A stretch of 64,000 nt of DNA from UBA1413 sp964552955 (GCA_964552955.1 CAZKIU010000018.1:4142-68141); one strand, 5' to 3'. Shown: positions 15,331 to 26,000, counted from the stretch's first letter. Made by a program: numbers and translations. Notes: generated by a model not told the origin, from the sequence alone.

Positions 15331-18300
15331 TTACCTGCCTTCTTTCCTCGACCTGATAAATTGCATGATTTCAGTTTTTCTGCCCAGAGGGGCGCCGCTG
15401 TCGATGTATTCACGGAAGGCCTCCGTGGCTTCGGCCAGCGTTTCTCTTTCCACGAAAGCCCTGATGGCCTGACCAAAATAATAGTTGATCCGGGGATCGC
15501 CGCGGTGGAGTTCCCTGGCCTTGCGAAGCTCTTCTACCGCCTTCCCCAGTTGTGTTTTCCGTTCATAGAGGATGCGCCCGAGGTGATAATGGGCCTGCCA
15601 TCTGACCTCCGCTGAAGGAACACCGTTCAACCCTCCTCCTGTTCCTGGGTCGGGCGACTCATCGGCGAGTTCAGTGGCCTCCGTAAGGTAGCGGCGGCTT
15701 TTCTCCCAATCCTCCACTGCAGCAAAGGCCAGACCCAGGTCGAGGAACAGCGATGGATCCTTCTCTTTCCTTTCGGCCATCTTCTGAAGAGCACTTATCA
15801 GCTCCAGCAGGGGCAGGTTTTCCAACCGGTTGATCCAATCCAGGATTTCCGCTACCGTTGCATGGGCAATAAAGGGGGGCTCACCGGAAGCCTCTCCGAT
15901 GATTTCTGGTGTTCCCGACTCCATTTTCCGCTTCATCACGTGTATCCAGTCCGCATATGTTATATCATGGTCCGGTTGGTTCCCGATCTGTTCCGTCAGG
16001 GTCCAGGTCAGCTCTCCATGGATCTTGTTTTTGTTCCGGGGGGACCCGGAAAAATCGGCTTCCGCAGGTTTCTTTTTCCGGGGTGAGGATGCCGCCTCAG
16101 AGGGCTGATCAAATGGATTAAGGGTTCCTGTGGGGTGGAGCCTGGAATAAACCGTGAGGCAGCCGATCAGCGGTGGGGATTCGTTTTCCCCGTCACTCCC
16201 TGCCGTATGGAGTTTCTTTCTCTCCTTACTGCTCTCTTTACTGATGACGCGCAGATCGCTTCTCCAGGTGCGGAGCGCGGGATCAGCACCCGGGGAAAGA
16301 GCCAATCCGGCATCCAGAATGGTGACCAGGTTGGTAGGCCCTGCAGGGATCCGGGCGGCCAGTTCCTCTAAACCGATGTCAAAATTCCCGGCATCCCTGC
16401 CTTCGTAACTCATCAGGGTCAGTAAACCATCGGCATCACGCGAACCATACCCTGCAAAATAAAAAAAGGCAGCCTCTTCCTTTGCCTTTGCAGCCAACGC
16501 ATCAAAGGCATCCAGCAGAGCGCCGGCAGTTGCTTCTTCATTGACCAACAGGGTGATCTCTCCGGGAAGAAAACCGCAATGGTTTACCAGGGTCTCCTTC
16601 ATCAGGTGCACGTCATGGACTGCACCCTTGAGCGGGGTGATTTCCGGGTTTTGGTAGTGGTCGATACCCACGAGCAAGGCGTGTTTTCTGCCTTGAGCAG
16701 ACCGCTCCAGGAGGGCTGCCAGTTGGGAAACCCATTCGCGGGAAACCTCCTGACCCGCCGATGCGGCAAATTCCCGGAAATGGCTTTCCGCCATTCCAAA
16801 CCGGCCTAACCGGGCGTATGCCCTGACCAGGTCAAGCCTGATCGCCTGGGAAGCGGGAGTGTCACTCTGCAGGGCCTCCAGGAGGGCACCGGCAGCACGG
16901 TGAACCATTTTCTTTTCCAGGAAAGCCCTGCCAAAGGCGTGCATAAAAACAGGCTGGGTGAGTTCAGGTTCTTTCTTTACCTGAGTGTACCAGCTTATTA
17001 AAAATTCATCGTTCAGGGCGACGAAGCTCTGCTGGCAGCTTAACTTCCACAAATTCATGAACATCTCTTCCCTGCCGCAAAAGAGCTGCCCCGGATTCCC
17101 GATCAGGAAGGGGTTCTGGTCAAATCCTTTCTTCCGGATGCTTCTGATGACCCCTTCCATAAGTTCGCCCAGTGAAATCTTTTCTGAACCAGTGCCCGTC
17201 AGGGTTTCGGCAATAGCCCCCGAAAGAAGACCGGCATACACCGTTTCCTCACCCAGGTCAAAAAGGCTTTCATAAGTTATTTCTCCGGGATAGGCGGCAT
17301 TGATGACGGCATAATTCCTCTCGGGTACCGACAGCTTTATGAAGATGGAACTGGGATGGGTGTCGAGGATGAGGGTTTTTGCGGCAGAGGGGATGGCATT
17401 GACCCATTGGTGGAGCGTTCCGGCGGAAATACCGCCGGTCATTTTCTTTTTCCGGGAATCATAAAGGGCATCGTGTGAAACCAGGTAAGGATCACCGGTG
17501 TTGACCTGAGTAGGATCTTCTTCACTGGGGATGCTGTGGCCGCTGAAATGGACAATGACGGTATCTCCGGAAGCGCTTTGAGCGGCAAGATCTGTCAGGG
17601 CCCCGGTAATGGCCCGGGTCGTGGCCGCCTCATCTTCCAGAAGAGTGATATCCTGCGGATCAAATCCGAATTTTTTCTCCAGGGAAGATTTCACAAGCCT
17701 CACATCATTAATGCATCCGTTGAGTTCATGGAATTCCTTTGCTTGGTATTTGTTGATGCCGATGAGCAAGGCCCGTTTTCGGGAGCGTCCCTCCCCGCCC
17801 ATCCAGGTGATATAATGGTTTATCCAGAGGGCATGTTCAAAGGAGGGTTCAGTGGTGAGGAGCTGGGTGAAGGCAGCCGCCGCGCCGGTATAATCCTTCA
17901 GCTGGGCCCTGGCCAGTCCCAGCCAAAACCAGGATTCCGGGGGAAACACCTCCCCCGCAACCAACCGGGTCAGCACCTTCCCGGCTTCCCCTGCCCGGTC
18001 GAGATCCAGGAGGGTTTTCCCTTTCCATAATTCAGCTTCAGGGAGGGAGATTCCGCTGTTCCGGGCAAGGTCCAGGGTCATTTCCAGGTAGCCCAGGGCG
18101 GATTCAAAGGAGCCTGGAATACCGGTTTTGTGTCCCAGGTGACAGAGCTTGACGGCCAGATCGAAATAATCCCTGGCAGAATAGCGGGGAAGACGGAATA
18201 TGAAATCGCCGCCCGATTCATGCCCCTGGAGATAGCCGAAATCGGGGGTTTGGAGTTTTCCGTAGGAGTCGATGAGTCTGTTTTTGACGTAGACCATCAG

Positions 18301-19089
18301 GTCAGTGCCGGTGATAATGTCATCGTTATTCCAGTCGGCCTCCTTTTTAAGGCCCTGGATCACCGTCCAGGTAAAAGTGGAATGGCCTTCGGGGCCATCG
18401 TCGTCGACGGCCTGCCGGGCAGTGCCAGCGGTAAGGCATTCCAGGGCCCGGTTCCGGAGGGAGACATCGGTGAAATCGGAAACCGCGGGGGTGCCCCGGG
18501 CCGTGGCCAGTCCGCTGTAACAACAATCGAGAAGATAGAAGATATGTTTGGCCGCCGACAGGTTGAGGAGCTGCGTCAGGGCGCTCATCTCCACAAAGGT
18601 ATGCCACTTACCTGATTCGGCATCGGAAGGGACCAGGTAACCAATGCCCTCTTCCTTTTTGGCCACCGGGCGGCGCTCGCCGTGACCGGCATAGAAAACA
18701 AGCAGTCGGTCGTCGGGTTTGACCAGCGCCGGCAGATCGGTAAGCAGCAGTTGCTCTATTTCTGCCTTGGTACCAGAAGCAGAGAGATGGGGACACTCAG
18801 GAGGATCGCCAGGGAGCGTGCCGGGGAAACCGGCGGGGAGCGGGTCCAGGATCACAAACACCTGGTTGGCCGGGAAGCCGAGGTGGTTGATCAGCAAGCC
18901 GGCCATGCCGCGGGCGTCATTGACGGCATGTTTCAGTGTTCCGATGCCAGGGTCTTTATAGTTGTTGATGCCGATGACCACGGCCCAGCTGTTTTCATAC
19001 CAGGGATTCAGTTCTGCCGGGCCACTCACCACCAGAGGACGACCCCTGCGCGTCTGCTCCTTCTTTTCACCCATTGCTTGTTTTGCCAT
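15331..19089 (-). CDS. Triple caspase-fold protein with TPR-like segments
   Basis: I place the start at the ATG at 19089, seven bases after GGAGG; an earlier ATG at 19146 would add 19 residues. The roughly 1252-residue protein holds three caspase folds. Domain 1 (about 30-300) is intact: His136 in FYAGHGERR and Cys190 in LDCCYSGLA. Domain 2 (about 438-680) keeps His518 (FSGHSIP), but the cysteine loop reads LDTHPSS. Domain 3 (about 800-1000) has lost both, FAGYGSRD and LDAGLALS. Helical TPR-like repeats lie between and after the folds (for example ESWFWLGLARAQLKDYTGAAAAFTQLL). It is the first gene of the caspase cluster and cytoplasmic. The degenerate folds may bind partners or hold the active domain in check. 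Confidence 0.88.
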   Translation of the reverse strand: MAKQAMGEKKEQTRRGRPLVVSGPAELNPWYENSWAVVIGINNYKDPGIGTLKHAVNDARGMAGLLINHLGFPANQVFVILDPLPAGFPGTLPGDPPECPHLSASGTKAEIEQLLLTDLPALVKPDDRLLVFYAGHGERRPVAKKEEGIGYLVPSDAESGKWHTFVEMSALTQLLNLSAAKHIFYLLDCCYSGLATARGTPAVSDFTDVSLRNRALECLTAGTARQAVDDDGPEGHSTFTWTVIQGLKKEADWNNDDIITGTDLMVYVKNRLIDSYGKLQTPDFGYLQGHESGGDFIFRLPRYSARDYFDLAVKLCHLGHKTGIPGSFESALGYLEMTLDLARNSGISLPEAELWKGKTLLDLDRAGEAGKVLTRLVAGEVFPPESWFWLGLARAQLKDYTGAAAAFTQLLTTEPSFEHALWINHYITWMGGEGRSRKRALLIGINKYQAKEFHELNGCINDVRLVKSSLEKKFGFDPQDITLLEDEAATTRAITGALTDLAAQSASGDTVIVHFSGHSIPSEEDPTQVNTGDPYLVSHDALYDSRKKKMTGGISAGTLHQWVNAIPSAAKTLILDTHPSSIFIKLSVPERNYAVINAAYPGEITYESLFDLGEETVYAGLLSGAIAETLTGTGSEKISLGELMEGVIRSIRKKGFDQNPFLIGNPGQLFCGREEMFMNLWKLSCQQSFVALNDEFLISWYTQVKKEPELTQPVFMHAFGRAFLEKKMVHRAAGALLEALQSDTPASQAIRLDLVRAYARLGRFGMAESHFREFAASAGQEVSREWVSQLAALLERSAQGRKHALLVGIDHYQNPEITPLKGAVHDVHLMKETLVNHCGFLPGEITLLVNEEATAGALLDAFDALAAKAKEEAAFFYFAGYGSRDADGLLTLMSYEGRDAGNFDIGLEELAARIPAGPTNLVTILDAGLALSPGADPALRTWRSDLRVISKESSKERKKLHTAGSDGENESPPLIGCLTVYSRLHPTGTLNPFDQPSEAASSPRKKKPAEADFSGSPRNKNKIHGELTWTLTEQIGNQPDHDITYADWIHVMKRKMESGTPEIIGEASGEPPFIAHATVAEILDWINRLENLPLLELISALQKMAERKEKDPSLFLDLGLAFAAVEDWEKSRRYLTEATELADESPDPGTGGGLNGVPSAEVRWQAHYHLGRILYERKTQLGKAVEELRKARELHRGDPRINYYFGQAIRAFVERETLAEATEAFREYIDSGAPLGRKTEIMQFIRSRKEGR

Positions 19090-19311
19090 ACCGCCACCTC
19101 CGGAATCGCCTTTCGGATGAGGGTAGGCCGGCAGCCAGGCTGACACCCGGCCAGTGAAAAGGGTTTTGTGGCTTACCCACTCATCCGTAGGGTTGTTCTT
19201 TCAGACAATTTACGCTTTTTTTCAGCCATATACAACTGCCAATAAAAATGAACAAAATGGACTACTGGTTGTATTCCTTGAGTTATTTCCGGCGTTTTGT
19301 GCAACCGTTCG

Positions 19312-20409
19312 TCAGACGTTGAAGCGTATATGGAGGATGTCGCCATCGTCGACGACGTAAGTTTTTCCTTCGACGAAGAATTTGCCTTTCTCCTTGCAGG
19401 CCTGTTCCGATCCCAGGGTGATGAAGTCGTGGTATTTCATCACTTCGGCTCTGATGAAGCCGCGTTCGAGGTCGCTGTGGATGACGCCTGCAGCCTGGGG
19501 GGCGGTCATGCCCTTGTGGATGGTCCAGGCTTTTATCTCCTTGGGGCCCACGGTGAAGAAGGAGCAGAGGTTGAGCAGCGAATAGGCTGAACGCACCAGC
19601 CGGTCGACCCCAGGTTCCGTCAATCCGGCATCGTTGAGAAACTCCCGGCGGTCTTCTTCACTGTCGAGGTCGGCGATTTCCGCCTCCAGTTTGGCAGCGA
19701 TGATGATCCCTTCGGCATGGTGCCCCTTCAGGAATTCCATCACCTTTTCGGTATAGGCGTTTCCGGTCACGGCGGAAGCATCGTCGACGTTGAGCACATA
19801 AAGTACCGGCTTGGCCGTGAGCAGCATGAGATCCTGGATATGCCGCTTCTCGTTGTCATCGAGGTCCAGATCCCTGATGTTGCTGAAGGACTCCAGATGC
19901 TGCTTCACCTTATGGAGGGCGTCAATAGCGGCTTTGGCATCCTTGACGCCCGCCTTGACCAGCTTCTCGGTGCGCTGGATCTTCTTCTCCACAGAGGTGA
20001 TGTCCCTCACCTGCAGCTCGAAGTCGAGGGTTTCCAAGTCACGCAAGGGATCGACGCTTCCGTCGATGTGCATGAGGTTCTCATCGTCGAAACAACGGAG
20101 CACGTGGATCAGGGCATCGGTATCGCGGATGTCGGCCAGGAAGCTGTTGCCCATCCCCTCCCCTTCACTCGACCCCTTCGCCAATCCGGGAATGTCGACA
20201 ATCTCAACCACCGCGGGAACCAGCTTCTCGGTAGGCTGGAATTTCTCCAGCACGGCCAGACGCGGATCAGGGACCCTGATCATCCCGAGGTTCGATTTGT
20301 TGGATGTAAAAGCAAACCGCGAGGTCTCCGCCTTCACGTTCGACATGCAGTTGAAAAGGGTGGTTTTCCCCGTGTTGGCCAGGCCGATGATGCCGCACTG
20401 TAAACTCAT
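19312..20409 (-). CDS. ychF: Ribosome-binding ATPase YchF
   Basis: The 365-residue protein matches the Obg-family P-loop protein YchF over its full usual length. It shows the P-loop GLANTGKTTLFN (residues 9-20), switch region and G3 motif VDIPGLAKGSSEGEGMGN, a central coiled-coil hairpin (about 130-205) and the C-terminal TGS domain (TAPQAAGVIHSDLERGFIRAE without a break in register). It binds ribosomes and hydrolyses ATP in the cytoplasm. It is downstream-facing relative to the caspase cluster start, separated by about 220 bases, with no sign of functional linkage. Confidence 0.96.
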   Translation of the reverse strand: MSLQCGIIGLANTGKTTLFNCMSNVKAETSRFAFTSNKSNLGMIRVPDPRLAVLEKFQPTEKLVPAVVEIVDIPGLAKGSSEGEGMGNSFLADIRDTDALIHVLRCFDDENLMHIDGSVDPLRDLETLDFELQVRDITSVEKKIQRTEKLVKAGVKDAKAAIDALHKVKQHLESFSNIRDLDLDDNEKRHIQDLMLLTAKPVLYVLNVDDASAVTGNAYTEKVMEFLKGHHAEGIIIAAKLEAEIADLDSEEDRREFLNDAGLTEPGVDRLVRSAYSLLNLCSFFTVGPKEIKAWTIHKGMTAPQAAGVIHSDLERGFIRAEVMKYHDFITLGSEQACKEKGKFFVEGKTYVVDDGDILHIRFNV

Positions 20410-20568
20410 ATGCTGTTCTTTTTTCTGGTAAACGCTTATCTGATTGGAGTAAGGAGAAATCCTTTCTTCCGCTGCAAAGGTAATCCATATTTCCCATTAT
20501 CAGGAAGCGTGCTGCAAACCATTTAACCCTTTTATCAGGAGTCCTGCCCATCTTTTTAACCAATGATT

Positions 20569-20604
20569 AATATCTTATAATACTATTAAGTATTATAAGA
20601 TATT
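20569..20604. repeat. 16-bp perfect inverted repeat between ychF and the haloperoxidase remnant
   Basis: Arms 20569-20584 and 20589-20604 are perfectly complementary (AATATCTTATAATACT and its reverse complement) around a 4-base loop. It is AT-only apart from two G/C pairs per arm, has no T-run logic of a terminator, and ends 10 bases before the -7 box of the gene at 20649, the position of an operator. Confidence 0.75.
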
Positions 20605-20614
20605 TATTTCTTTA

Positions 20615-20622
20615 TATATTTG
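20615..20622 (+). promoter_or_regulatory. Bacteroidota -7 box TATATTTG
   Basis: An exact TAnnTTTG match, 27 bases before the ATG at 20649 and immediately downstream of the 16-bp palindrome, which would cover the -33 region. Confidence 0.6.
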
Positions 20623-20648
20623 ATTACTAACTTCAAAATAACAATGTT

Positions 20649-21053
20649 ATGAAAACGAAATGGAGAATTTTAACCAGCGCTTTGGTCTTTTGCGTCGCGG
20701 TAATCGCTTGCGAGAACAATGACCAGGATCTGACGATGGAGGATGAGATCCTCAAGAAGGCCAACAACGGGATGATCAAGTCCTATGGGAATGAAATGGT
20801 TTTGAAATGGAACCAGGCATTAAGCATGGCCGTTGACCAGAAGATGCCCATAGCCATGGAAGCCAGGATTTACGCGATGTTCTCCCTGGCGGGTGCAGAA
20901 AAATCCTATACCAGCTTTTCTGATTACGCTCACGATGTCGCCTTATCCAGAATTTATGCAGGCTTTCAGTTCCGTAACGATGTGGAAGCCGGTGACAAGA
21001 TGGGAAGAGAGCTGGCGAGGTTCATCTATTTCCGGAAATTCAGGGACATATAA
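20649..21053 (+). CDS. Miniature lipoprotein made of the two ends of a vanadium haloperoxidase
   Basis: The 134-residue protein has a lipoprotein signal (AVIACENN, Cys21). Residues about 30-85 (MVLKWNQALSMAVDQKMP and EARIYAMFSLA) read like the N-terminal helices of exported vanadium-dependent haloperoxidases/PAP2-type proteins, while residues about 86-134 (YTSFSDYAHDVALSRIYAG then FRNDVEAGDKMGREL) read like their extreme C-terminus. The intervening 250-300 residues, including the Lys/Arg, SGH and Arg-x-His vanadate or phosphate site, are absent, and the frame is intact. It cannot be a haloperoxidase; it may be a decaying gene or a small structural protein. The assignment rests on remembered family patterns. 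Confidence 0.65.
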   Translation: MKTKWRILTSALVFCVAVIACENNDQDLTMEDEILKKANNGMIKSYGNEMVLKWNQALSMAVDQKMPIAMEARIYAMFSLAGAEKSYTSFSDYAHDVALSRIYAGFQFRNDVEAGDKMGRELARFIYFRKFRDI

Positions 21054-21141
21054 CCTGTTAATATTTTAGAGTTCTGCCTTGTTCCCCTTTACTGCCGGTA
21101 TGATCCAGACAGTTTCATTGCTTAGGATATCCTGAAAGATC

Positions 21142-22794
21142 TTATGACTCCTCCTCGCCATCGGTTATACCATCGGTCAGTTCCGGGAGGATTTTGCGGG
21201 CTTCGGCGGCGGGCATGGCCTCGACCTTCCGGAGGTGCCGCTGTATCGCCCGGGTGCGGGCACCCACCACATGGTCGAGTTGTCCGAGACCGGTCTGGAT
21301 GTTGTTCTGCGCCTTGGTCAGCATTCCCCCGAATTTCTCGAATTCCGTCTTGACGGAAGAGAGGATCCGCCACACCTCGCTGCTCCGTTTCTGGAGGGCC
21401 AGGGTGCGGAAACCCATCTGAAGGCTGTTGAGCAGGGCCATCAGAGTGGTGGGGCCAGCCACTGTGATCCTGAACTCGTCGCGCAGCTGGTCGACCAGGG
21501 AGGAGCGACGGATGACCTCGGCATAGATGCTCTCGAAGGGAAGGAACATGATGGCGAAGTCAGTAGTGTGGGGAGGATCGATGTATTTGTCACGGATGTC
21601 GCGGGCCATTTTCCTGATAGTGCCTTCAAGACTGGTGGAAGCTGCGTCGATATCGTCGGGAAGGGCATTCTCATAAGCTTCGATGAGCCGCTCATAGCTC
21701 TCCCTGGGAAATTTGGCATCGATGGGAAGGTAAACAAATTCATTCTCCTCCTCGCTGCGGCCAGGCAGTTTGATAGCGAACTCCACGGTATCAGCGCTGC
21801 CTGCTTTCGTGCGCACGTTGGCTTCATATTGCCCGGGGGCCAGAACCTGCTCCAGGAGCATGGCCAACTGTACCTCACCGACACCCCCGCGAAGCTTCAC
21901 ATTGCTCAGCACTCTTTTTAGTCCCCCCACATCGGTGGCGATGGTCTGCATTTCACCCAGCCCCTTCTGCACTTCAATAAGCTGTTTGCCCACCATCTCG
22001 AAGCTCTGCCCCAGCCGCTCGCTCAGCGTCTTTTCAAGCTTCTCTTCCACGGTGGCGCGGATGGTTTCCAGCCTGGCTTCTGTGCTTTTAACAAGGTCGT
22101 TCTGGCGGATCTCCAACTGGCCAAACTTCTCACGCTGCAGGTCACTGAAGTCTTTGATGTTTTTATCCAGGGATTCAGAAAAACCCTTAATAGTCCTTTC
22201 CAAAACCTCCCGCATCAGGTTATGGTCACTCAGCGACTGATCGGCCAGTAACTTCAGCTTCTCCTCCACTTTGGAGGTAATCTTCTCCAGCAAGTCAACC
22301 GTCCGTGAGGTGAGCTCCTTCAGTTCAGCTTTCAGTGCTTCCGATTTTTTCCCCTGTTCCGTTGCAAACGCCGACAGGTTTACTGCCTGTTCTTCCCGGT
22401 TGACCTTGTTGATCTCTGCCATCCGGCTGGTCAGGATTTCCACCCTGTCTGAAAGGGTTTTGTTGATCCCCTGCAAGGCCTGCTGGTTTTGAGTAATTAA
22501 CCTGTCAAGGGATTCCAGGAGTTCCCTGCGGATTTCAACGAGCGCTTTGCCTTGCTCGAGACGGCTGTCGCGGGCCAGGGAGGCATTCTCTTCACGGCTC
22601 ATGCGAAACTCCTCACGCAAGCCGTTCTCAAGCCGGGAGAAAGAGGATTCAAATCTTGCCAAACCACCTTGCAGCTCTGAAATTTGACCTGGAAGAGGCG
22701 AATGAGCGCTTCCGGCTCTAATCAGAATGAAAAGGCATAAAAAAAGGAGAATCGTTAAAAGTACACAAGCGATAATCAGCAGGATCAATTCCAT
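21142..22794 (-). CDS. rmuC: DNA recombination protein RmuC
   Basis: The 550-residue protein has an N-terminal membrane segment (about 1-28), a long coiled coil (about 40-290, many Glu/Leu/Lys heptads) and the RmuC core (about 290-520) with VGEVQLAMLLEQVLAPGQY, LPIDAKFPRESYERL and FAIMFLPFESIYAEV, a PD-(D/E)xK-related fold. RmuC limits inverted-repeat-driven rearrangement in E. coli. A broken copy of this gene's 3' end lies 3.4 kb upstream at 26180-26312. Ordinary length and composition. Confidence 0.96.
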   Translation of the reverse strand: MELILLIIACVLLTILLFLCLFILIRAGSAHSPLPGQISELQGGLARFESSFSRLENGLREEFRMSREENASLARDSRLEQGKALVEIRRELLESLDRLITQNQQALQGINKTLSDRVEILTSRMAEINKVNREEQAVNLSAFATEQGKKSEALKAELKELTSRTVDLLEKITSKVEEKLKLLADQSLSDHNLMREVLERTIKGFSESLDKNIKDFSDLQREKFGQLEIRQNDLVKSTEARLETIRATVEEKLEKTLSERLGQSFEMVGKQLIEVQKGLGEMQTIATDVGGLKRVLSNVKLRGGVGEVQLAMLLEQVLAPGQYEANVRTKAGSADTVEFAIKLPGRSEEENEFVYLPIDAKFPRESYERLIEAYENALPDDIDAASTSLEGTIRKMARDIRDKYIDPPHTTDFAIMFLPFESIYAEVIRRSSLVDQLRDEFRITVAGPTTLMALLNSLQMGFRTLALQKRSSEVWRILSSVKTEFEKFGGMLTKAQNNIQTGLGQLDHVVGARTRAIQRHLRKVEAMPAAEARKILPELTDGITDGEEES

Positions 22795-23064
22795 GGAGAG
22801 ATGTTTTTTTCGCCCTCAAATTACCACCATTTTCTGTCACTAAAAAATCACCCCCCCGAAAGTGAGGAACAGATCGTAATACTGCCGAATCTTAATTAAC
22901 AAAATAATATCTATGAAAATTAGATGAAGCCGGATGAGGCGATTTCAATTTTTTTTATTTTGGGAAAAATTTTATCTCCCCATCGATCGGGGGTTTTGAC
23001 GCTTTTATTCCGAATCAGACATTTTTTAACCTTATATTTTTAATGTGATCTAAATCAGACCGAT

Positions 23065-26000
23065 ATGAGAAATCTTCTGACGTTTCTAATGCTATTGTTT
23101 TCCGCATCTGTATTTGCCCATTTTTCAGGCCATCCCGACGATTCTGGATCGGCACGGACAGAAGCGAGACTGGAGCAAATCACTTCCATGGCACTGCCGT
23201 CGGTTCCAACGCAGGATGCTCTGACTACCCCAAAATACGGGGATAATGTGTATGGGATCCCTTTTAGATTGGGCATCGGCCTGATGTTTGACGTACAGGT
23301 TAAGGACTATAACCTATCTGTCAGGAGTTTTGACATGCATTTCTATACTTTTTTTGAGAACCGCCGGATCTATTTTTATTACAAGGAGAGGACCTTTTGG
23401 GGAGCCGAGCATGAATCTGGTGAATGGATATTGCATGATTCGGTCGATGTTAACATGTCAAGTTATAACTACTATAATGATGTATACTTGCCTGTCATAC
23501 TGAACAAACCTCTCCCGTTGCAAGCCGGAAAAACCTACGGTTTATACATCACTTTTGCAGAAATGGATGATCATGGGCTTTTCTGGCATTGTACCGAACA
23601 GTCACCCATTTCCAACGGGCAGTTGACACTCTTTCCCGGGACTAAATTCCATTCAACAAGATTCTTCAAAGATGATCCGTATGGTAATGGGAGAGAAGAT
23701 GGCTTTATGTTCTCTGGAACGATTCACTATGATTACAGTTTTGCCTGTCCGGATGACATCGTTTTAAACAATAAACCAGGGGCCTGCGGGGCTGTAGTGA
23801 ATTATCCCTCGCTGACGGCAGAAAGTGGATTGAAGAGCGGTGACTTTTTCCCGGCGGGAAGGACTGCTGCTTCCGTATCGGTCATCGATTCAAAAAACAG
23901 CACCTCCTACCAATGTGATCTGAATGTGGTTGTGGCCGACACAGAGAAGCCCCATTTTGGTTTAGGGGAGGTAGGTCCCATCAGGGCGGAGTATTATGAT
24001 GGAGTCTCATTCGATAGAAGCTCGGTCTATTATGGCCACAATCTGGCGGCATTTGCCTTGAAGTTGGAGGAGACCGTTCCAGCCATCCACTTCAATTGGG
24101 AGAGAAACCATCCCTATGCCGATCTTTTAGGATACGAATATTTCTCGGTTCGTTTTACCTCTTCATTCACGGCACCGGTGGCAGGCCGTTACAGGTTCAG
24201 GACGGTCACCGACGACGGAGTCAGGTTGTATCTTAATGGTCAGTTAAAGATTGACCAGTGGTGGCTCATGAACAACTATTCCTTTGTATGTGAGATAGAT
24301 TTGGCCGAAGGTCAAACCATCCCCGTGGTGATGGAAAATTACAATTTCAGTGGGAAAGGGGAGGCTTATCTTTGTTATACTTCTCCCGGTGGTAACGAGA
24401 AGATCTTCTCCACGGTGCCCGCCGTGCAAACGGATCAGGTGATTGACACTGACCAGTGTACTTACACGGTCCAAGGTACCGAATTTGACCCGAAAGCGGG
24501 AGACAACTGTGCATTTACGCTTACCAACGATTACAATGAGGCCGCCTCCCTGGCGGGTGCGGAGTTCCAATTTGGAACGACCCTGGTGACTTGGACGGCC
24601 ACTGATGCAGCGGGTAACACCTCCACCACCAGTTACACCATCACGATAAACAAGGCCCAACCCCCGGTAGCTGTGTGCAAGGATATTATTGTGCAATTGG
24701 ACGAAAACGGGGATGGTGTCATAGCGGAAAACGCCATAGACAACGGCTCCTTCGATGCCTGTGGAGGATTGACTTTTGACACCGACAAAACAACCTTCAG
24801 CTGTACAGATATTGGCGAAAACCAGGTCGTCATGACCGTAACCGATGCATCGGGAAATTCAGCTTCCTGCACAGCGATGGTGGATGTCAGAGACGTGCTT
24901 CCTCCCTCCCTGCAGCTCCATGATTACTGCGTTTTCCTGACAGAACAGGGAAAATGGACCCTGAATGCCGGCGATATGGCCCATATTGTGGCAGGGACAA
25001 CCGATAACTGCACCGATGCCGCACAATTGAGTTATAAGTTTTCGCGGAGGAGTTTCGATTGTAACGATGCTTCCTCTCCCACAGTGAATGTTAAAGTGTC
25101 AGTTACCGATGCATATGGGAACACCGCCTCTGGAACATTTGGATTGACGGTGCTGGATACCATCCTTCCGGTCGCCAAGTGCCGCAACGTAGAAATCGAA
25201 CTCGATGCCTTCGGACAGGCGCTGGTGGTTCCGGGTAATGTGAACGAAGGAGGTGACCGTGAAAATGTGCCGGAATGGGCAAAGTATTATAAAGACCTGG
25301 AGGGGGGAAGCTATGACAACTGCGGCATCGCAGAGATGTATCTGAGCCAGGCCATTTTCACCCGTGAGGATGTGGGAGTGAATGATGTGGTTCTAACCGT
25401 GGTGGATCCAAGCGGGAACACTGCACAATGCCAGGCCACAGTCACCATCACCGATCCCTTTGCCGCAGAAGCCGATACCCCGGATCTGAATGACAATGAG
25501 CACACTCCGGTCTCGCCCAATACCCCTCCAACCCTTGACGGCATTTCCGATGTGGAGATTCAGGAGGTGACCTCCTCCCTTGAGGTCTCCTTAAGCAACC
25601 TCTCCCCCGGATCAGAAACTGACCAGAAAATCCAGATAACCGTCTCCACAGACCGTCCGGAACTGATCACTTCCATGGAAGTCATTCATACAAATGGAAC
25701 ATCCACAGGAAATCTGAGAATCACCTTTGCTTCCGGGATGACCGGAGAAGCGACGGTGACCGTCACGGTAAGAGACGATGGGGGACTGCTCAACGGAGGA
25801 GTGGATACCACCGTGAAAAGCTTCAAAGTAAAGATAGCTCCGGGAAACAAGGATGATGAAGAGGCCATTGGGATCACCCAACCTGGGGGGAGTAATGTGA
25901 TTACCTCATCGGCTGACCCGGTGAATGGTTCGGGATGCAAACTTTATCCCAATCCCACACAGGGTAAAGTGACCCTCGAGTTGGAGGGCTCTGTACCATA

